Counted from the stretch's first letter, positions 17,052 to 27,002 are shown. The stretch is 64,000 nucleotides of DNA from Synechococcus sp. ROS8604 (GCF_014279655.1 NZ_CP047946.1:2356001-2420000); one strand, 5' to 3'. Made by a program: numbers and translations. Notes: generated by a model from the sequence alone, not told the origin.

Positions 17052-17969
17052 ATGCGCTTGCTCAAAGCGGCCGCTACTGGCCTGATCGCGCTCACTTCGG
17101 TGGGCCTTGTGGCTTGCCAAAAGTCAGCTCCCACCAGCGACAAAGGAGCTTCAAGTCAGGCAGGTAATGTATTTGAGACAGGAAAGCTCAGGGCGGTCGT
17201 TCTTGACGATGTCCTCCCCATGGTTGACGAGAACGATGGGAAATATGAAGGCCTTTCTTTCGTCGTGCTCAACGCGATCCGCGATCAGCTGAAATCAGCC
17301 TCGGAGAACACGTCCGATGACATCGTGATCGAGCCTGTTTCCATCAAGTCTGCACAGGATGGACTGAACAAAATTCGCTCCGGAGAAGCCGATATTGCGT
17401 GTGGCGTTGCCTTCACATGGGAACGACAAAGAACCCTTACTTACAGCTTGCCTTTCGCAACAAGTGGCGTTCGTGTCTTAGCCCCTAAAGGCAATGACGG
17501 AACACCAGAAAGCCTCAAGGGCAAAACAATTGGTGTCGTGAAAGACACGGCAGCAGCAGCCGTGCTGGCTAATTCCGTTAACGATGCCCAATTCCAATTC
17601 TTCTCAACCCCCACAGAGGCCCTTGCAGGTCTTAAGGACGGAACCGTTGAATTCCTGGGTGGCGACACCCTTTGGCTGAAAGCAAGCCGTCAAGCCACAG
17701 CTCCGGATGCTGATCTTGTCCCCACATTCCCTTACGCAAGATCCAGCGTGGGCTGTGTTGTCGCGGACACCACTCCTCACCTTCTGAATTACAGCAACTT
17801 GGCCATCGGTCGCATGCTGACCGCTTACGTGGATGACAACAAAGACGTACGCACAGCCGTCAATCAGTGGATTGGTCCTGATAGTCAGGTTGGACTCAGC
17901 GAAAACATGATTGGCGATTTCTTCACCATCGTGCTCGCAACGACAGCTGAATTATCCAAAGGCTCCTGA
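17052..17969 (+). CDS. grrP: GRRM-system orphan substrate-binding lipoprotein
   Basis: 305 residues. N-terminal lipoprotein signal with lipobox LVAC (Cys22). The body is a solute-binding protein family 3 fold, as in amino-acid ABC receptors, with IRSGEADIACGVAFTWERQR and KGKTIGVVKDTAAAAVL. No ABC permease or ATPase is nearby. Its position immediately before a Gly-rich precursor and a radical SAM/SPASM gene matches the orphan extracellular binding protein of the GRRM system. It probably recognises a small molecule or the peptide product at the cell surface; the ligand is unknown. A TACGAT box at 17032-17037, 20 nt before the ATG, may be the -10. Confidence 0.88.
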   Translation: MRLLKAAATGLIALTSVGLVACQKSAPTSDKGASSQAGNVFETGKLRAVVLDDVLPMVDENDGKYEGLSFVVLNAIRDQLKSASENTSDDIVIEPVSIKSAQDGLNKIRSGEADIACGVAFTWERQRTLTYSLPFATSGVRVLAPKGNDGTPESLKGKTIGVVKDTAAAAVLANSVNDAQFQFFSTPTEALAGLKDGTVEFLGGDTLWLKASRQATAPDADLVPTFPYARSSVGCVVADTTPHLLNYSNLAIGRMLTAYVDDNKDVRTAVNQWIGPDSQVGLSENMIGDFFTIVLATTAELSKGS

Positions 17970-18007
17970 GCCCTAGTCCCTAACTCCATTCACATTTCAC
18001 GTCACCC

Positions 18008-18322
18008 ATGAACAAAACAACCCTGCTGAGCATCGCTGCAATCCTCGCCTCAAGCTCAGTGCTCACTGACGCCTCCCACTCCGCTGTTCTCAGTGAGCCC
18101 GACCTCGGGAATGCTCTTGAACAGCGCATTGAAAAACTCTCCCATAACGCTTGGGCACGCTTGGAGACCAGTGATCACAACACTGGACAGTCGATTGCCC
18201 GCGCTTGGGGCAACGGCAACGGCCGTGCCTTCGCTAACGGTGGTGGTGCTCGTCGAGGCTTCGCTAATGGCGGCGGCGGCGGCTTTGGCAATGCCTATCG
18301 CGCAGGTTTCGCCAATTGGTGA
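18008..18322 (+). CDS. grrA: GrrA/OscA-type glycine-rich RiPP precursor
   Basis: 104 residues. The N-terminus is a signal-like hydrophobic stretch (residues 3-25), then a leader of about 40 residues. The C-terminal core (65-104) is very rich in Gly, Asn and Ala. In the core I count five aromatic-X-Asn triplets: W67-G-N69, F75-A-N77, F85-A-N87, F93-G-N95 and F101-A-N103. Such three-residue motifs are known substrates for cyclophane-forming radical SAM/SPASM enzymes (aromatic ring to the beta-carbon of the third residue). It overlaps grrM by 4 nt. Modification at each site is inferred, not shown. Confidence 0.92.
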   Translation: MNKTTLLSIAAILASSSVLTDASHSAVLSEPDLGNALEQRIEKLSHNAWARLETSDHNTGQSIARAWGNGNGRAFANGGGARRGFANGGGGGFGNAYRAGFANW

Positions 18323-19467
18323 ACCACGCTGATTACGGACCCATTGGCCTCTTGGTGATTCAGGCCACATCACTCTGCAATCTCGATTGCAGTTACTGCT
18401 ACTTGCCTGATCGCCAAAAACGCCGGATCTTTGATCTCAATCAATTACCTGTCTTGCTGAACAGGGTGTATGAGAGTCCCTTTTGGGGCCCTCATCTTTC
18501 AATCCTTTGGCATGCAGGCGAGCCCCTGACGTTGCCCTGCAGCTTTTATGACGATGCCACTGCCATCGTGCGTGAGCAAACGGCTGAGCTGCAGGAGCAA
18601 GGGGTTCAGATTGAGCAGCACGTGCAAACGAATGCCACGCTGATCAACGACGCCTGGTGTGAATGTTTTAAACGCAATCGCATTGTTGTTGGGGTGAGTG
18701 TTGATGGGCCGGAAGAGATCCATGACTCCCATCGCCGATTTCGGAATGGGAAGGGCTCTCAGGCTCTAACCATGCGTGGCATTCGCAAGCTTCAAGAACA
18801 AGAAATTCCCATCCATGCGATTGCCGTACTCACCAGTGCTGCCATGGAAGATCCAGAGAAGATTTACTCCTTTTTTCGGGACAATGGGATTCATGATCTC
18901 GGCTTCAATGTCGAAGAGCAGGAAGGCGTCAATGCCAGCTCTTCCATGCAAGGAATCAGCCGAGAAAAGCAATATCACCACTTTTTAAAATGCTTCTGGG
19001 AGTGCAATCAAAGGGACAGTTTTCCGATTCGGCTTCGTGAATTCGATCAAATCACCGAGATGATGATCAGCGGTCAAAGACTGCTTCAAAACGAAATGAA
19101 TCGCCCATACTCGATCTTGAGTGTGGATTCAGCCGGTAACTTCTCCACGTTTGACCCTGAACTGTTATCCGTTGAAACCCAAAAGTATGGGTTATTCAAC
19201 TTAGGCAATATTCGCGATCAATCTCTTGTCGCAGCCACTGAAAGCGAGACATTTCAGCAATTGCTTCAAGACATGACCGCGGGCACAGCGCTTTGCAGAG
19301 ATCAATGCGATTACTACGGCTTTTGCGGAGGCGGAACTGGAAGCAACAAGTATTGGGAGCATGGAACCTTGGCCTCAAGTGAAACCTGCGCCTGCCGCTT
19401 TTCAACCCAAATTCCAGTTAAGGTCCTTCTCGAACAAATTGAAGATCAGGGTGTAAAAACACCCTGA
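18319..19467 (+). CDS. grrM: GRRM-type radical SAM/SPASM peptide maturase
   Basis: 382 residues from GTG 18319, which overlaps the grrA TGA (GTGA) and suggests translational coupling; a TTG three bases upstream is an alternative. The radical SAM cluster motif CxxxCxxC is at C20, C24, C27 (SLCNLDCSYCY). A C-terminal SPASM-type Cys set lies around residues 326-359 (CRDQCDYYGFCGGG, later CAC). It should install C-C crosslinks in the aromatic-X-Asn motifs of GrrA, in the cytoplasm before export. Family assignment rests on the motif plus gene order. Confidence 0.93.
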   Translation: MNHADYGPIGLLVIQATSLCNLDCSYCYLPDRQKRRIFDLNQLPVLLNRVYESPFWGPHLSILWHAGEPLTLPCSFYDDATAIVREQTAELQEQGVQIEQHVQTNATLINDAWCECFKRNRIVVGVSVDGPEEIHDSHRRFRNGKGSQALTMRGIRKLQEQEIPIHAIAVLTSAAMEDPEKIYSFFRDNGIHDLGFNVEEQEGVNASSSMQGISREKQYHHFLKCFWECNQRDSFPIRLREFDQITEMMISGQRLLQNEMNRPYSILSVDSAGNFSTFDPELLSVETQKYGLFNLGNIRDQSLVAATESETFQQLLQDMTAGTALCRDQCDYYGFCGGGTGSNKYWEHGTLASSETCACRFSTQIPVKVLLEQIEDQGVKTP

Positions 19468-19484
19468 TTATTTCAACAGCAAAT

Positions 19485-20006
19485 ATGTTTTCTCTGGCAC
19501 TCAAAAGCCGTCGATCCACATCAGCCATCGGCGTCGTCGCGGCTTGCTCAACGCTCATTTTTGCTCACGCACCAACAGCTCAAGCAGGTTGCACGTTCCT
19601 CATGCCAATTGGTGGCAATGGCGACGGCCCCAAGCCTTACATCGTCAAAAAGAAAGTTGAGCGTCCGAAGGGCCTCATCGGAAAGGCGGTGGGTCGGACT
19701 AACTGGAACACCGATTTTGTGGTGAATCAGCCTTTTGCCTCTTACAAACTCTTCTTCACAGCAGATTCAACCGATAGCAACCCTGGCTCTTACCCAATCG
19801 AAGCCTTCCTGAAATTTTCAGACGGCAGCAATTTAAAAGTTGTCAACGAATTCATGAAGCCACCAACGGGCACGGGAGCCCAGTTCGGGCCATTTCAGTC
19901 TCCTTCCGGGAAGGCCGTGAGCCAAGTGAATTTCAGAATTGGCGCCAACAACGATCCTGGGGCGACCGGATTCAGTTATCGCATCTCCGTACAGGGCTGC
20001 GACTGA
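19485..20006 (+). CDS. Secreted protein of unknown function downstream of grrM
   Basis: 173 residues, 17 nt after grrM on the same strand. A long twin-basic-containing signal peptide ends at AQA-G near residue 33. The mature part has a Cys near each end (GCTFL and VQGCD), perhaps a disulfide. Between them is a Gly/Pro/Asn-rich, probably beta-sandwich body with NWNTDFVVNQPFASYKLFF and SYPIEAFLKFSDGSN. I recognise no named family. Position suggests a fourth member of the GRRM locus, such as a partner or carrier for the exported peptide, but this is inference. There is no visible ribosome-binding site, so translation may depend on grrM. Confidence 0.75.
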   Translation: MFSLALKSRRSTSAIGVVAACSTLIFAHAPTAQAGCTFLMPIGGNGDGPKPYIVKKKVERPKGLIGKAVGRTNWNTDFVVNQPFASYKLFFTADSTDSNPGSYPIEAFLKFSDGSNLKVVNEFMKPPTGTGAQFGPFQSPSGKAVSQVNFRIGANNDPGATGFSYRISVQGCD

Positions 20007-20113
20007 TGGAGGAAGGGGCAATCAACTACATTGTTGATCGGCTCGGTGAGTTCCTCTTTTAAGGGGGTGATCGCAGTATCAACCATCGGGCCAATGCCCG
20101 ACTCTCCCTCCGA

Positions 20114-20587
20114 TTGTCCTTGCCCCATCCTCTGCTCCCAGCACTCAAGGAATTGGCCTCTGCCACAGCAGTAGGCCACGGATTTGAGCTGGCTAACTTG
20201 CAGGTCTTAGCCCACATGCAACCCATGACGGTGCAGATCCAAATTCGCCGTTCCAGCGGAAAGGATGTGACCCTCGATGATTGCGCCGGTTTCAGTGCAC
20301 CGATGGGACAAGCCCTGGAGAATTCTGCTGTTCTCAGCGAGGCTTATGTCTTAGAGATCAGCAGTCCAGGGATCGGAGAACAGCTTCAGTCGGATCGCGA
20401 TTTCCAGACTTTTCGTCGCTATCCAGTCGACGTGATTCAACGTGATGCCGAAGGAACTGAGCAGAAACATTCCGGGACCCTCTTGGAGCGAACGGAAGAC
20501 CACGTAAAGATCAGTATTCACGGGCGAATTAAACAGTTTTCGCGAAGCTCCATCATTTCTGTAGTGCTCACCAGTCCCACAGGCTGA
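20114..20587 (+). CDS. rimP: Ribosome maturation factor RimP
   Basis: 157 residues from TTG 20114; a second TTG six bases on is possible. It assists 30S maturation. The conserved N-terminal block VTLDDCAGFSAPMGQALE and the signature YVLEISSPGIGEQLQSDRDF are clear, followed by the C-terminal SH3-like barrel. First gene of the classic rimP-nusA-ylxR-infB operon. Confidence 0.93.
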   Translation: MSLPHPLLPALKELASATAVGHGFELANLQVLAHMQPMTVQIQIRRSSGKDVTLDDCAGFSAPMGQALENSAVLSEAYVLEISSPGIGEQLQSDRDFQTFRRYPVDVIQRDAEGTEQKHSGTLLERTEDHVKISIHGRIKQFSRSSIISVVLTSPTG

Positions 20588-20643
20588 TGCTTTAAGCCTC
20601 TTTCCAACCTCACTCTCCTCCAAGACTTTCATTCCCGTCCTCG

Positions 20644-22149
20644 ATGGCTCTCGTCCTTCTCCCCGGCCTCAGCAACCTGATCGAAGACATCAGCGAGGAA
20701 AAGAAACTCGCCCCTCAGGTCGTTGAAGCTGCCTTGAGAGAAGCTCTCCTCAAAGGCTATGAGCGCTATCGACGCACTCTTTACTTAGGGATCAGTGAAG
20801 ATCCTTTTGACGAGGAGTATTTCAGCAATTTTGATGTCGCCCTGGATCTCGACGAAGAGGGCTACAGGGTCCTCGCCAGCAAAATCATTGTTGACGACGT
20901 CGAGAGCGAAGACCATCAGATTGCCTTAGCCGAGGTGATGCAGGTGGCTGAAGACGCCCAGGCCGGCGATACCGTCGTCCTGGACGTCACGCCCGAGAAA
21001 GAGGATTTCGGTCGCATGGCAGCTGCCACGACCAAACAAGTGTTGGCTCAAAAGCTGCGTGATCAGCAGCGACGGATGATCCAAGAGGAGTTCGCTGATC
21101 TTGAGGATCCGGTCCTGACCGCACGCGTGATTCGATTCGAGCGTCAATCGATCATCATGGCTGTGAGTTCAGGCCTCGGCCGCCCCGAAGTGGAGGCTGA
21201 ATTACCCAGACGCGATCAGCTCCCCAACGACAACTACCGAGCCAACGCCACCTTCAAAGTCTTTCTGAAAGAGGTCAGCGAGGTCCCACGCCGTGGGCCT
21301 CAACTCTTTGTGAGTCGAGCCAATGCGGGATTGGTGGTCTACCTCTTCGAGAATGAAGTTCCTGAAATTCAAGAGGGCTCGGTACGCATCGTTGCTGTCG
21401 CCCGCGAAGCCAATCCTCCATCGAGGTCGGTAGGACCTCGTACCAAGGTGGCTGTCGACAGCATCGAGAGAGAAGTCGATCCTGTTGGAGCTTGTATCGG
21501 AGCCCGGGGCTCGCGCATTCAACAGGTCGTGAATGAACTCCGAGGCGAAAAAATTGATGTCATCCGCTGGTCCCAAGACCCCAGCCAATACATCGCCAAC
21601 TCGCTGAGTCCGGCGCGCGTTGAAGTAGTACGACTTGTGGATCCCGAGGGGCAACATGCCCATGTTTTAGTGCCACCCGATCAATTGAGTCTTGCGATCG
21701 GACGAGAAGGCCAAAACGTTCGTCTTGCGGCTCGATTAACGGGTTGGAAAATCGACATCAAGAATTCAACGGAATATGACCAAAGCTCAGAAGATGCTGT
21801 TGTTGCTGAGCTCATCACCCAAAGAGAAGAGGAAGAAAGCCTTCAACGCGAGGCGGAAGAGCGCCTTGCCGTGGAACAGGCCGCCAGGGCCGAAGAAGAT
21901 GCCAGACTTCGTGAGCTCTATCCCCTTCCTGAAGACGAGGATGGATCCATGGAAGATGGAGAGTATTACGAAGACACCGAAGCGTCAGCTGAGGAGCCCT
22001 TGGCCGAAGCCAACGAGGAGTCAGTCGAAATAGCGGACACCGAACGACAGGCTGAAGAAGAGACCCCAGAGCCCATTGAGCAACAGGACACTGAGCTCGA
22101 CTCTGAAGTTGCCCCCAGCACAAGCGATGACGAGGAAGGAGCCCGGTGA
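20644..22149 (+). CDS. nusA: Transcription termination/antitermination factor NusA
   Basis: 501 residues. The N-terminal RNAP-binding domain is followed by an S1 domain and two KH domains with GxxG loops: IGARGSRI near 283 and IGREGQNV near 353. From about residue 380 the protein runs into a very acidic Glu/Asp/Ala-rich tail of ~120 residues. This replaces the acidic repeat domains of enterobacterial NusA and is common in cyanobacteria. Starts ATG 20644; the TGA overlaps the GTG of ylxR. Confidence 0.97.
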   Translation: MALVLLPGLSNLIEDISEEKKLAPQVVEAALREALLKGYERYRRTLYLGISEDPFDEEYFSNFDVALDLDEEGYRVLASKIIVDDVESEDHQIALAEVMQVAEDAQAGDTVVLDVTPEKEDFGRMAAATTKQVLAQKLRDQQRRMIQEEFADLEDPVLTARVIRFERQSIIMAVSSGLGRPEVEAELPRRDQLPNDNYRANATFKVFLKEVSEVPRRGPQLFVSRANAGLVVYLFENEVPEIQEGSVRIVAVAREANPPSRSVGPRTKVAVDSIEREVDPVGACIGARGSRIQQVVNELRGEKIDVIRWSQDPSQYIANSLSPARVEVVRLVDPEGQHAHVLVPPDQLSLAIGREGQNVRLAARLTGWKIDIKNSTEYDQSSEDAVVAELITQREEEESLQREAEERLAVEQAARAEEDARLRELYPLPEDEDGSMEDGEYYEDTEASAEEPLAEANEESVEIADTERQAEEETPEPIEQQDTELDSEVAPSTSDDEEGAR

Positions 22150-22427
22150 ACGATTCGCGCCCCGTCCTCCGTCGCTGTGTCGCTTGCCGACAGCTTCTTG
22201 ATCGAAGCCTGCTTTTGCGAGTGATTCGTGACCATCAGGATGGGGTCCTCTTCGATCAGGGGATGGGCCGATCGGCCTACCTCTGCCCGACTGAGGCCTG
22301 TTTTGAAGAGGCACGCCGCCGCAAAAGGCTTCAGAAATCCCTGCGTTGCCAGGTTTCTGACGACTTACTGACGGCGCTGCAAGAGCGGCTCACCGAACCT
22401 CGTGTAGCAGCCGCTGAGGCAAGATGA
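22146..22427 (+). CDS. ylxR: YlxR (DUF448) RNA-binding family protein
   Basis: 93 residues. The start GTG at 22146 overlaps the nusA stop by 4 nt (GTGA). The N-terminal RRCVACRQLLDRSLLLRV and the following GRSAYLCPTEACFEEARRR match the YlxR/DUF448 fold, found between nusA and infB across bacteria. The family is thought to bind RNA or modulate RNase P; the role in cyanobacteria is not established. Confidence 0.93.
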   Translation: MNDSRPVLRRCVACRQLLDRSLLLRVIRDHQDGVLFDQGMGRSAYLCPTEACFEEARRRKRLQKSLRCQVSDDLLTALQERLTEPRVAAAEAR

Positions 22428-22489
22428 ACATTGGCACCACGCGTGTGGAGCCCCGAGGCACACCGTGCCCGGACCGACCGGAGACCTGA

Positions 22490-25400
22490 ATGACCAGCAG
22501 CGGCAAAGTCAGAATTTATGAGTTGTCCAAGGACCTTGGCTTGGAGAACAAAGATGTCCTGGATGCCGCCGAGAAGCTGTCCATCGCGGCAAGGAGCCAT
22601 AGCAGCTCCATCAGCGAAACAGAAGCCGGCAAAATCCGAAACCTTTTGAAGCAAGGTGGGAGCCCAGTTACGTCTGCTCCTGTCAAGCCCGCGCCTGGAA
22701 AAGCAATTCTCTCGGTCAAAAAGGCATCCAGCCCAGCAGCCCCGTCGATGCCCAGCAAACCTGCGGCTCCTACGGCAGCAAAACCATCTCCGAAACCTTC
22801 TGCACCTTCACGACCAGAGGCGCCCCTGCCCTTGATCGTGCAGAAGCCCGTGTCGCGTCAAGCCGCACCACAAAAACCGGTGAGCCGACAAAGCGCCCCC
22901 GCCGCGGCCGCGCCAGCACCGTCTGCCCCAGCACCTTCTGCCCCAGCACCTTCTGCCCCAGCACCGTCTGCTGCAGCACCGTCTGCACCCACACCACGGC
23001 CCAAGCCTGCAGTCTCTCCTGCGCCCTCAGCGCCCAAGCCCTCATCCCCTGCGCCGACAGCTTCTGCTCCATCGGCTCCTGCAAGGCCTAGCTCGGCCAG
23101 ACCGACACCAGCCCCTGCCCGACCCACAGGCACCGCTCCGGTGAAGCGCCCTGGCAGTGAAGCCAGTAGCCCGAGACCAACGGCTCCTCCAGCGCGTCCG
23201 CAACCAAAAGCCCCAGTCAACCGAGGGGCACCACAGCGCCCTGCCCCCAAACCAGAACTCGTGGGCCGGCCACAGCCCAAGCGAGCTGCACCTGGTGCCC
23301 CCGTGCGCCAGATCGGACAACGCCCAGGAGTGAGTCCTCGGCCAAGTGGGCCTCCGGGTCAGCGGGCAAACATGCCGCAGCGCCCCGCCGGTGCTCAACG
23401 TCCTGGGGCCCCAACACGACCTGGAAATGCCCCATCGAAGCCCGGGCAACCCCGCGCAGGTGCGGGATCACTTGAATTGGTCGGCAAACCCATCCGCAGA
23501 GACGGCAGCAATGATGGCGCCGGTGGCCGTGGCGATGGACAAGGGCGTCCCCCTGGTGCAGCCAGACCTGGAGCCCCCCGTCCTGGTGGCATGCCTGGGA
23601 TGCGAAAGCCGGTGGCCCCCGGTGAGCTCATGCAGCTCCAAAAACCGAACAGCCGCCCATCAGCACCACCGCCGAGACGCGTGGATGGCACTCCTGTCGC
23701 CACCCGAAGCGGTGGTGAAGCTGCCGCTGGAGGAGCCAAAGCCACTCCTCCTGTTTCCCGTCCTACCGCCACTCCCCCATCAGCACCCAGGCGTCCAGGC
23801 TTCAGACCTGGCCCAGGCGCTGGTGGTCAGCGCAGGCCTGGACGGCCTGACTGGGATGACAGCGCCAAACTGGAAGCGCTGCGCAGTAAATCGCCTCAGA
23901 AACAGCGCCAAAAGGTTCACATCATCGGCGAAAACGATGATGCCCTAACCGCTGAGACCGGAGGATTCGCTGGCGAACGCCAGGCGATGGTGCTATCCGC
24001 CAGCTTGGCCCGTCCCTCCAAACCAAGGACCAAGCACAAGCCAGCGCCCAAGCCAGTTGCTGCTATCAGGAAGCGGCGTAAGGAAACCGCACGTCAGCGT
24101 CAACGTCGCCGCGCGATGGAGCTGCGTGCAGCCAGAGAGGCCAAGCAGGTACGGCCAGAAATGATCGTGGTCCCCGAGGACAATCTCACGGTCCAAGAGC
24201 TCGCTGACATGCTCAGTATCGAGAGCTCTGAAATCATCAAATCCCTGTTCTTCAAGGGGGTCATTGCCACGGTCACGCAGACCTTGGACATGCCAACTAT
24301 CGAAGCTGTGGCACAAGAATTCGGCGTGCCTGTACTTCAGGACGATGTCGAAGAGGCGGCCAAGAAGACCGTCGAGATGATCGAAGAGAAAGATCTCGAG
24401 CATCTCATTCGCCGTCCCCCTGTCGTCACCGTCATGGGCCACGTCGACCACGGCAAGACCAGCCTCCTCGATGCGATCCGTCAAGCTCGCGTCGCCGCGG
24501 GAGAAGCCGGTGGCATCACCCAACACATTGGTGCTTACCAAGTCGAGATTCAGCACAACGACGCCCCTCGGAAGCTCACCTTCCTGGACACTCCTGGTCA
24601 CGAGGCGTTCACCGCCATGCGTGCTAGGGGCACCAAAGTCACTGACGTTGCCGTCTTGGTGGTTGCGGCAGACGATGGGGTGCGTCCTCAAACCTTGGAA
24701 GCCATCAGCCATGCACGAGCGGCAGAAGTGCCGGTTGTTGTGGCGATCAACAAGATCGACAAAGAGGGAGCCTCCCCCGATCGCGTCAAACAGGAACTGT
24801 CTGAACAGAACCTGCTAGCGGAAGAATGGGGAGGCGATGTGGTGATGGTGCCCGTCAGTGCCCTCCGCGGAGAGAACATCGACAAGTTGCTTGAAATGAT
24901 CCTCCTCGTCACCGAGGTTGAGGATCTTCAAGCCAACCCCGATCGCCTCGCTAAGGGCACTGTGATCGAAGCCCATCTCGACAAGGCCAAGGGCCCTGTG
25001 GCCACGTTGCTAGTTCAAAACGGCACATTGCGTACGGGTGACGTGCTCGCCGCAGGCCCAGTTCTGGGCAAAGTGCGCGCCATGGTGGATGACGGAGGCG
25101 GCCGCTTGAAGGAGGCAGGTCCTTCCTGTGCTGTGGAAGCCCTTGGCTTCAGCGAAGTGCCCACGGCAGGCGACGAGTTTGAGGTCTATCCCGATGAGAA
25201 GTCAGCACGCGCCGTGGTCGGCGATCGTGCTTCCGATGCCCGGGCGAGTCGTCTGGCTCAACAGATGGCCTCCCGTCGCGTATCCCTCACAGCCATGTCT
25301 GGCCAAGCGAAAGAGGGCGAACTCAAGGAGCTCAATCTCATTCTCAAGGCCGATGTTCAAGGCAGTGTGGAAGCGATCCTTGGCTCGCTTGAACAGCTAC

Positions 25401-25939
25401 CGAAAGACGAGGTGCAGGTCCGTGTGTTGCTGTCCGCTCCTGGCGAAGTCACAGAAACGGACGTAGATCTGGCGGCAGCCTCTGGCGCAGTGATCGTGGG
25501 CTTCAACACCTCGATGGCATCAGGCGCCAAACGGGCAGCAGATGCCAACAGTGTTGATGTTCGCGACTACGACGTCATCTACAAGCTGTTGGAGGACATC
25601 CAGTTGGCGATGGAAGGTCTCCTCGAACCAGAACTTGTCGAAGAATCCCTTGGAGAAGCGGAGGTTCGAGCCGTTTTCACGATCGGCAAGAGCGCTGTGG
25701 CTGGTTGTTATGTCACGACCGGAAAACTGCAACGGAACTGCAAGGTACGGGTGCGTCGCGGCAAAGAAATCGTCTTTGCTGGAGACCTCGATTCCCTGCG
25801 TCGCAACAAAGACGACGTCAAGGATGTGGCCACAGGCTTCGAATGCGGTATTGGCTGTGATCGCTTCGCGAATTGGAAGGACGGCGACATTGTTGAGGGC
25901 TACAAGCTCGTGACCCAGCGCCGCAAGCTCGCCACCTAA
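22490..25939 (+). CDS. infB: Translation initiation factor IF-2
   Basis: 1149 residues, long for IF-2 because of a ~500-residue Pro/Ala/Arg-rich disordered N-terminal region. The GTPase core has G1 GHVDHGKT (~650), G3 DTPGHEAF (~699) and G4 NKID (~753). C-terminal domains that bind fMet-tRNA follow. A short IF2_N module ([19 protein letters not shown]) opens the protein, with a second one near 560-590. The stop TAA overlaps the next ATG by one base (TAATG). Confidence 0.97.
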   Translation: MTSSGKVRIYELSKDLGLENKDVLDAAEKLSIAARSHSSSISETEAGKIRNLLKQGGSPVTSAPVKPAPGKAILSVKKASSPAAPSMPSKPAAPTAAKPSPKPSAPSRPEAPLPLIVQKPVSRQAAPQKPVSRQSAPAAAAPAPSAPAPSAPAPSAPAPSAAAPSAPTPRPKPAVSPAPSAPKPSSPAPTASAPSAPARPSSARPTPAPARPTGTAPVKRPGSEASSPRPTAPPARPQPKAPVNRGAPQRPAPKPELVGRPQPKRAAPGAPVRQIGQRPGVSPRPSGPPGQRANMPQRPAGAQRPGAPTRPGNAPSKPGQPRAGAGSLELVGKPIRRDGSNDGAGGRGDGQGRPPGAARPGAPRPGGMPGMRKPVAPGELMQLQKPNSRPSAPPPRRVDGTPVATRSGGEAAAGGAKATPPVSRPTATPPSAPRRPGFRPGPGAGGQRRPGRPDWDDSAKLEALRSKSPQKQRQKVHIIGENDDALTAETGGFAGERQAMVLSASLARPSKPRTKHKPAPKPVAAIRKRRKETARQRQRRRAMELRAAREAKQVRPEMIVVPEDNLTVQELADMLSIESSEIIKSLFFKGVIATVTQTLDMPTIEAVAQEFGVPVLQDDVEEAAKKTVEMIEEKDLEHLIRRPPVVTVMGHVDHGKTSLLDAIRQARVAAGEAGGITQHIGAYQVEIQHNDAPRKLTFLDTPGHEAFTAMRARGTKVTDVAVLVVAADDGVRPQTLEAISHARAAEVPVVVAINKIDKEGASPDRVKQELSEQNLLAEEWGGDVVMVPVSALRGENIDKLLEMILLVTEVEDLQANPDRLAKGTVIEAHLDKAKGPVATLLVQNGTLRTGDVLAAGPVLGKVRAMVDDGGGRLKEAGPSCAVEALGFSEVPTAGDEFEVYPDEKSARAVVGDRASDARASRLAQQMASRRVSLTAMSGQAKEGELKELNLILKADVQGSVEAILGSLEQLPKDEVQVRVLLSAPGEVTETDVDLAAASGAVIVGFNTSMASGAKRAADANSVDVRDYDVIYKLLEDIQLAMEGLLEPELVEESLGEAEVRAVFTIGKSAVAGCYVTTGKLQRNCKVRVRRGKEIVFAGDLDSLRRNKDDVKDVATGFECGIGCDRFANWKDGDIVEGYKLVTQRRKLAT
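22916..22990 (+). repeat. Five 15-nt tandem repeats inside infB
   Basis: Five back-to-back copies of a 15-nt unit close to GCACCTTCTGCCCCA (22916, 22931, 22946, 22961, 22976) encode an Ala-Pro-Ser-Ala-Pro ladder in the disordered N-terminal part of IF-2. The third positions vary and the frame is kept. Such ladders readily change copy number between strains. Confidence 0.85.
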
Positions 25940-26877
25940 TGTCACCGCGCAACGAGCCGCTTCTCTGGCTCCAGTTGGTGGCGATTGGAGCCATTCCACT
26001 GGAGCTACAGCTGCTTCGCTTGATCCTGGCTGGCTCGGATCTTGGTCCTGTGCCCTCTGTGGAACGCCTTCTTTGTTGGGGAATCGCCGTTGTTGCTCCT
26101 GCTGTGTTGTTGTGGAAACGGCCTGTTGATTGGGGCTCCCTGCTCCTCGTGCGTCAACCCCTCAAAGGGCGGACAAGCTGGCAACGAAAAATCAGTCAAT
26201 TCCAAGAAAATCTGCTCTTAAAACTGGTGGGAGCAGCAGGAGCTGTTCTTTTGCTCGCCGTGTTCTGGTCGATCGATAGATCCTCGCTGCTCATTGCGGA
26301 TTTATCGCCTTTCAACAGTGGCTATCGCCTTCAATGTCTGCTGATTGCAACCCCGCTGCTGGCAATCATTGTTTGGCAATGGAATCAGCTGGTGAACGCG
26401 ATCTGGCTGCTCACGCGTCCGTCAACGGCCATTGAAGGGGCAATAGCGCTAAGCGACCGACAGCTAGAAGACGCAAGGTGTTCATTCGGCTTGGACCTTC
26501 TCCGCCTCGAGACGTTGGATTGGCACACTCCGGATCGCAAGACACCAACAGTTGAGGAGCCGAAGGAACCTCAAAAGACCATCGAAACGCCTCCAGCTCC
26601 TGAGCTATCGATGGAGGCGGAAGAAGAGGAACTCTCAGACCATGACTCCAACGCCTTGAACGGCCCAAACGCAGAAGAACTGAATCTTCCTTCCGCACCA
26701 GACTCAGGACTCTCGCGTGCGATCGAACCAGAGCAAGCTGCCGAACAGAACGACAGCGCCGATCTGGATCCCCAGGTCACTGAGGACAACAGTGTCTCCA
26801 GCGGTGACCTTGAAGGTCATGACGAACAGACCAAGCCCGCCGGAAGCGAAGAGAGCGACCCAGAGCAAGCGCCTTAG
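25939..26877 (+). CDS. Low-complexity-tail membrane protein, function unknown
   Basis: 312 residues. Residues 1-160 hold about four hydrophobic segments (near 10-30, 38-55, 90-110 and 128-150). From about 190 on the chain is acidic and low-complexity (Glu, Ser, Pro, Asp). Cyanobacteria have a described family of membrane proteins with such tails. ATG 25939 overlaps the infB stop. The last 174 nt lie antisense to the DUF3493 gene, so the last 58 codons serve two genes on opposite strands. Confidence 0.8.
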   Translation: MSPRNEPLLWLQLVAIGAIPLELQLLRLILAGSDLGPVPSVERLLCWGIAVVAPAVLLWKRPVDWGSLLLVRQPLKGRTSWQRKISQFQENLLLKLVGAAGAVLLLAVFWSIDRSSLLIADLSPFNSGYRLQCLLIATPLLAIIVWQWNQLVNAIWLLTRPSTAIEGAIALSDRQLEDARCSFGLDLLRLETLDWHTPDRKTPTVEEPKEPQKTIETPPAPELSMEAEEEELSDHDSNALNGPNAEELNLPSAPDSGLSRAIEPEQAAEQNDSADLDPQVTEDNSVSSGDLEGHDEQTKPAGSEESDPEQAP

Positions 26878-26961
26878 AGAACGCCAGGGAGTGCGTGCTT
26901 CCTGTAGGAGCCGCGCCTTCAATTCTGGATCCAACTGTCTTTGAGAGTCGCGGTCGCTCAA
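26704..26961 (-). CDS. DUF3493 small membrane protein
   Basis: 85 residues. The N-terminal LDPELKARLLQEARTPWRSL and the two hydrophobic segments (about 33-50 and 62-78), ending in LLWFDRTRES, match the cyanobacterial/plastid DUF3493 family. Role unknown; thylakoid location is plausible. About two-thirds of the gene overlaps the tail of the upstream plus-strand gene in opposite orientation. Confidence 0.88.
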   Translation of the reverse strand: MSDRDSQRQLDPELKARLLQEARTPWRSLRRLLWVALFASGGLGLFVMTFKVTAGDTVVLSDLGIQIGAVVLFGSLLWFDRTRES

Positions 26962-27002
26962 ACCCTGTGCTGCGCAATGCCAAATGTTAAGTTCCTAAAG
27001 AT

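Noticed and set aside
22858..23280. 140-codon minus-strand frame opposite infB, Gly/Ala-rich
   Set aside because: It is the complement of the Pro/Ala repeat region; low complexity makes it open by chance.
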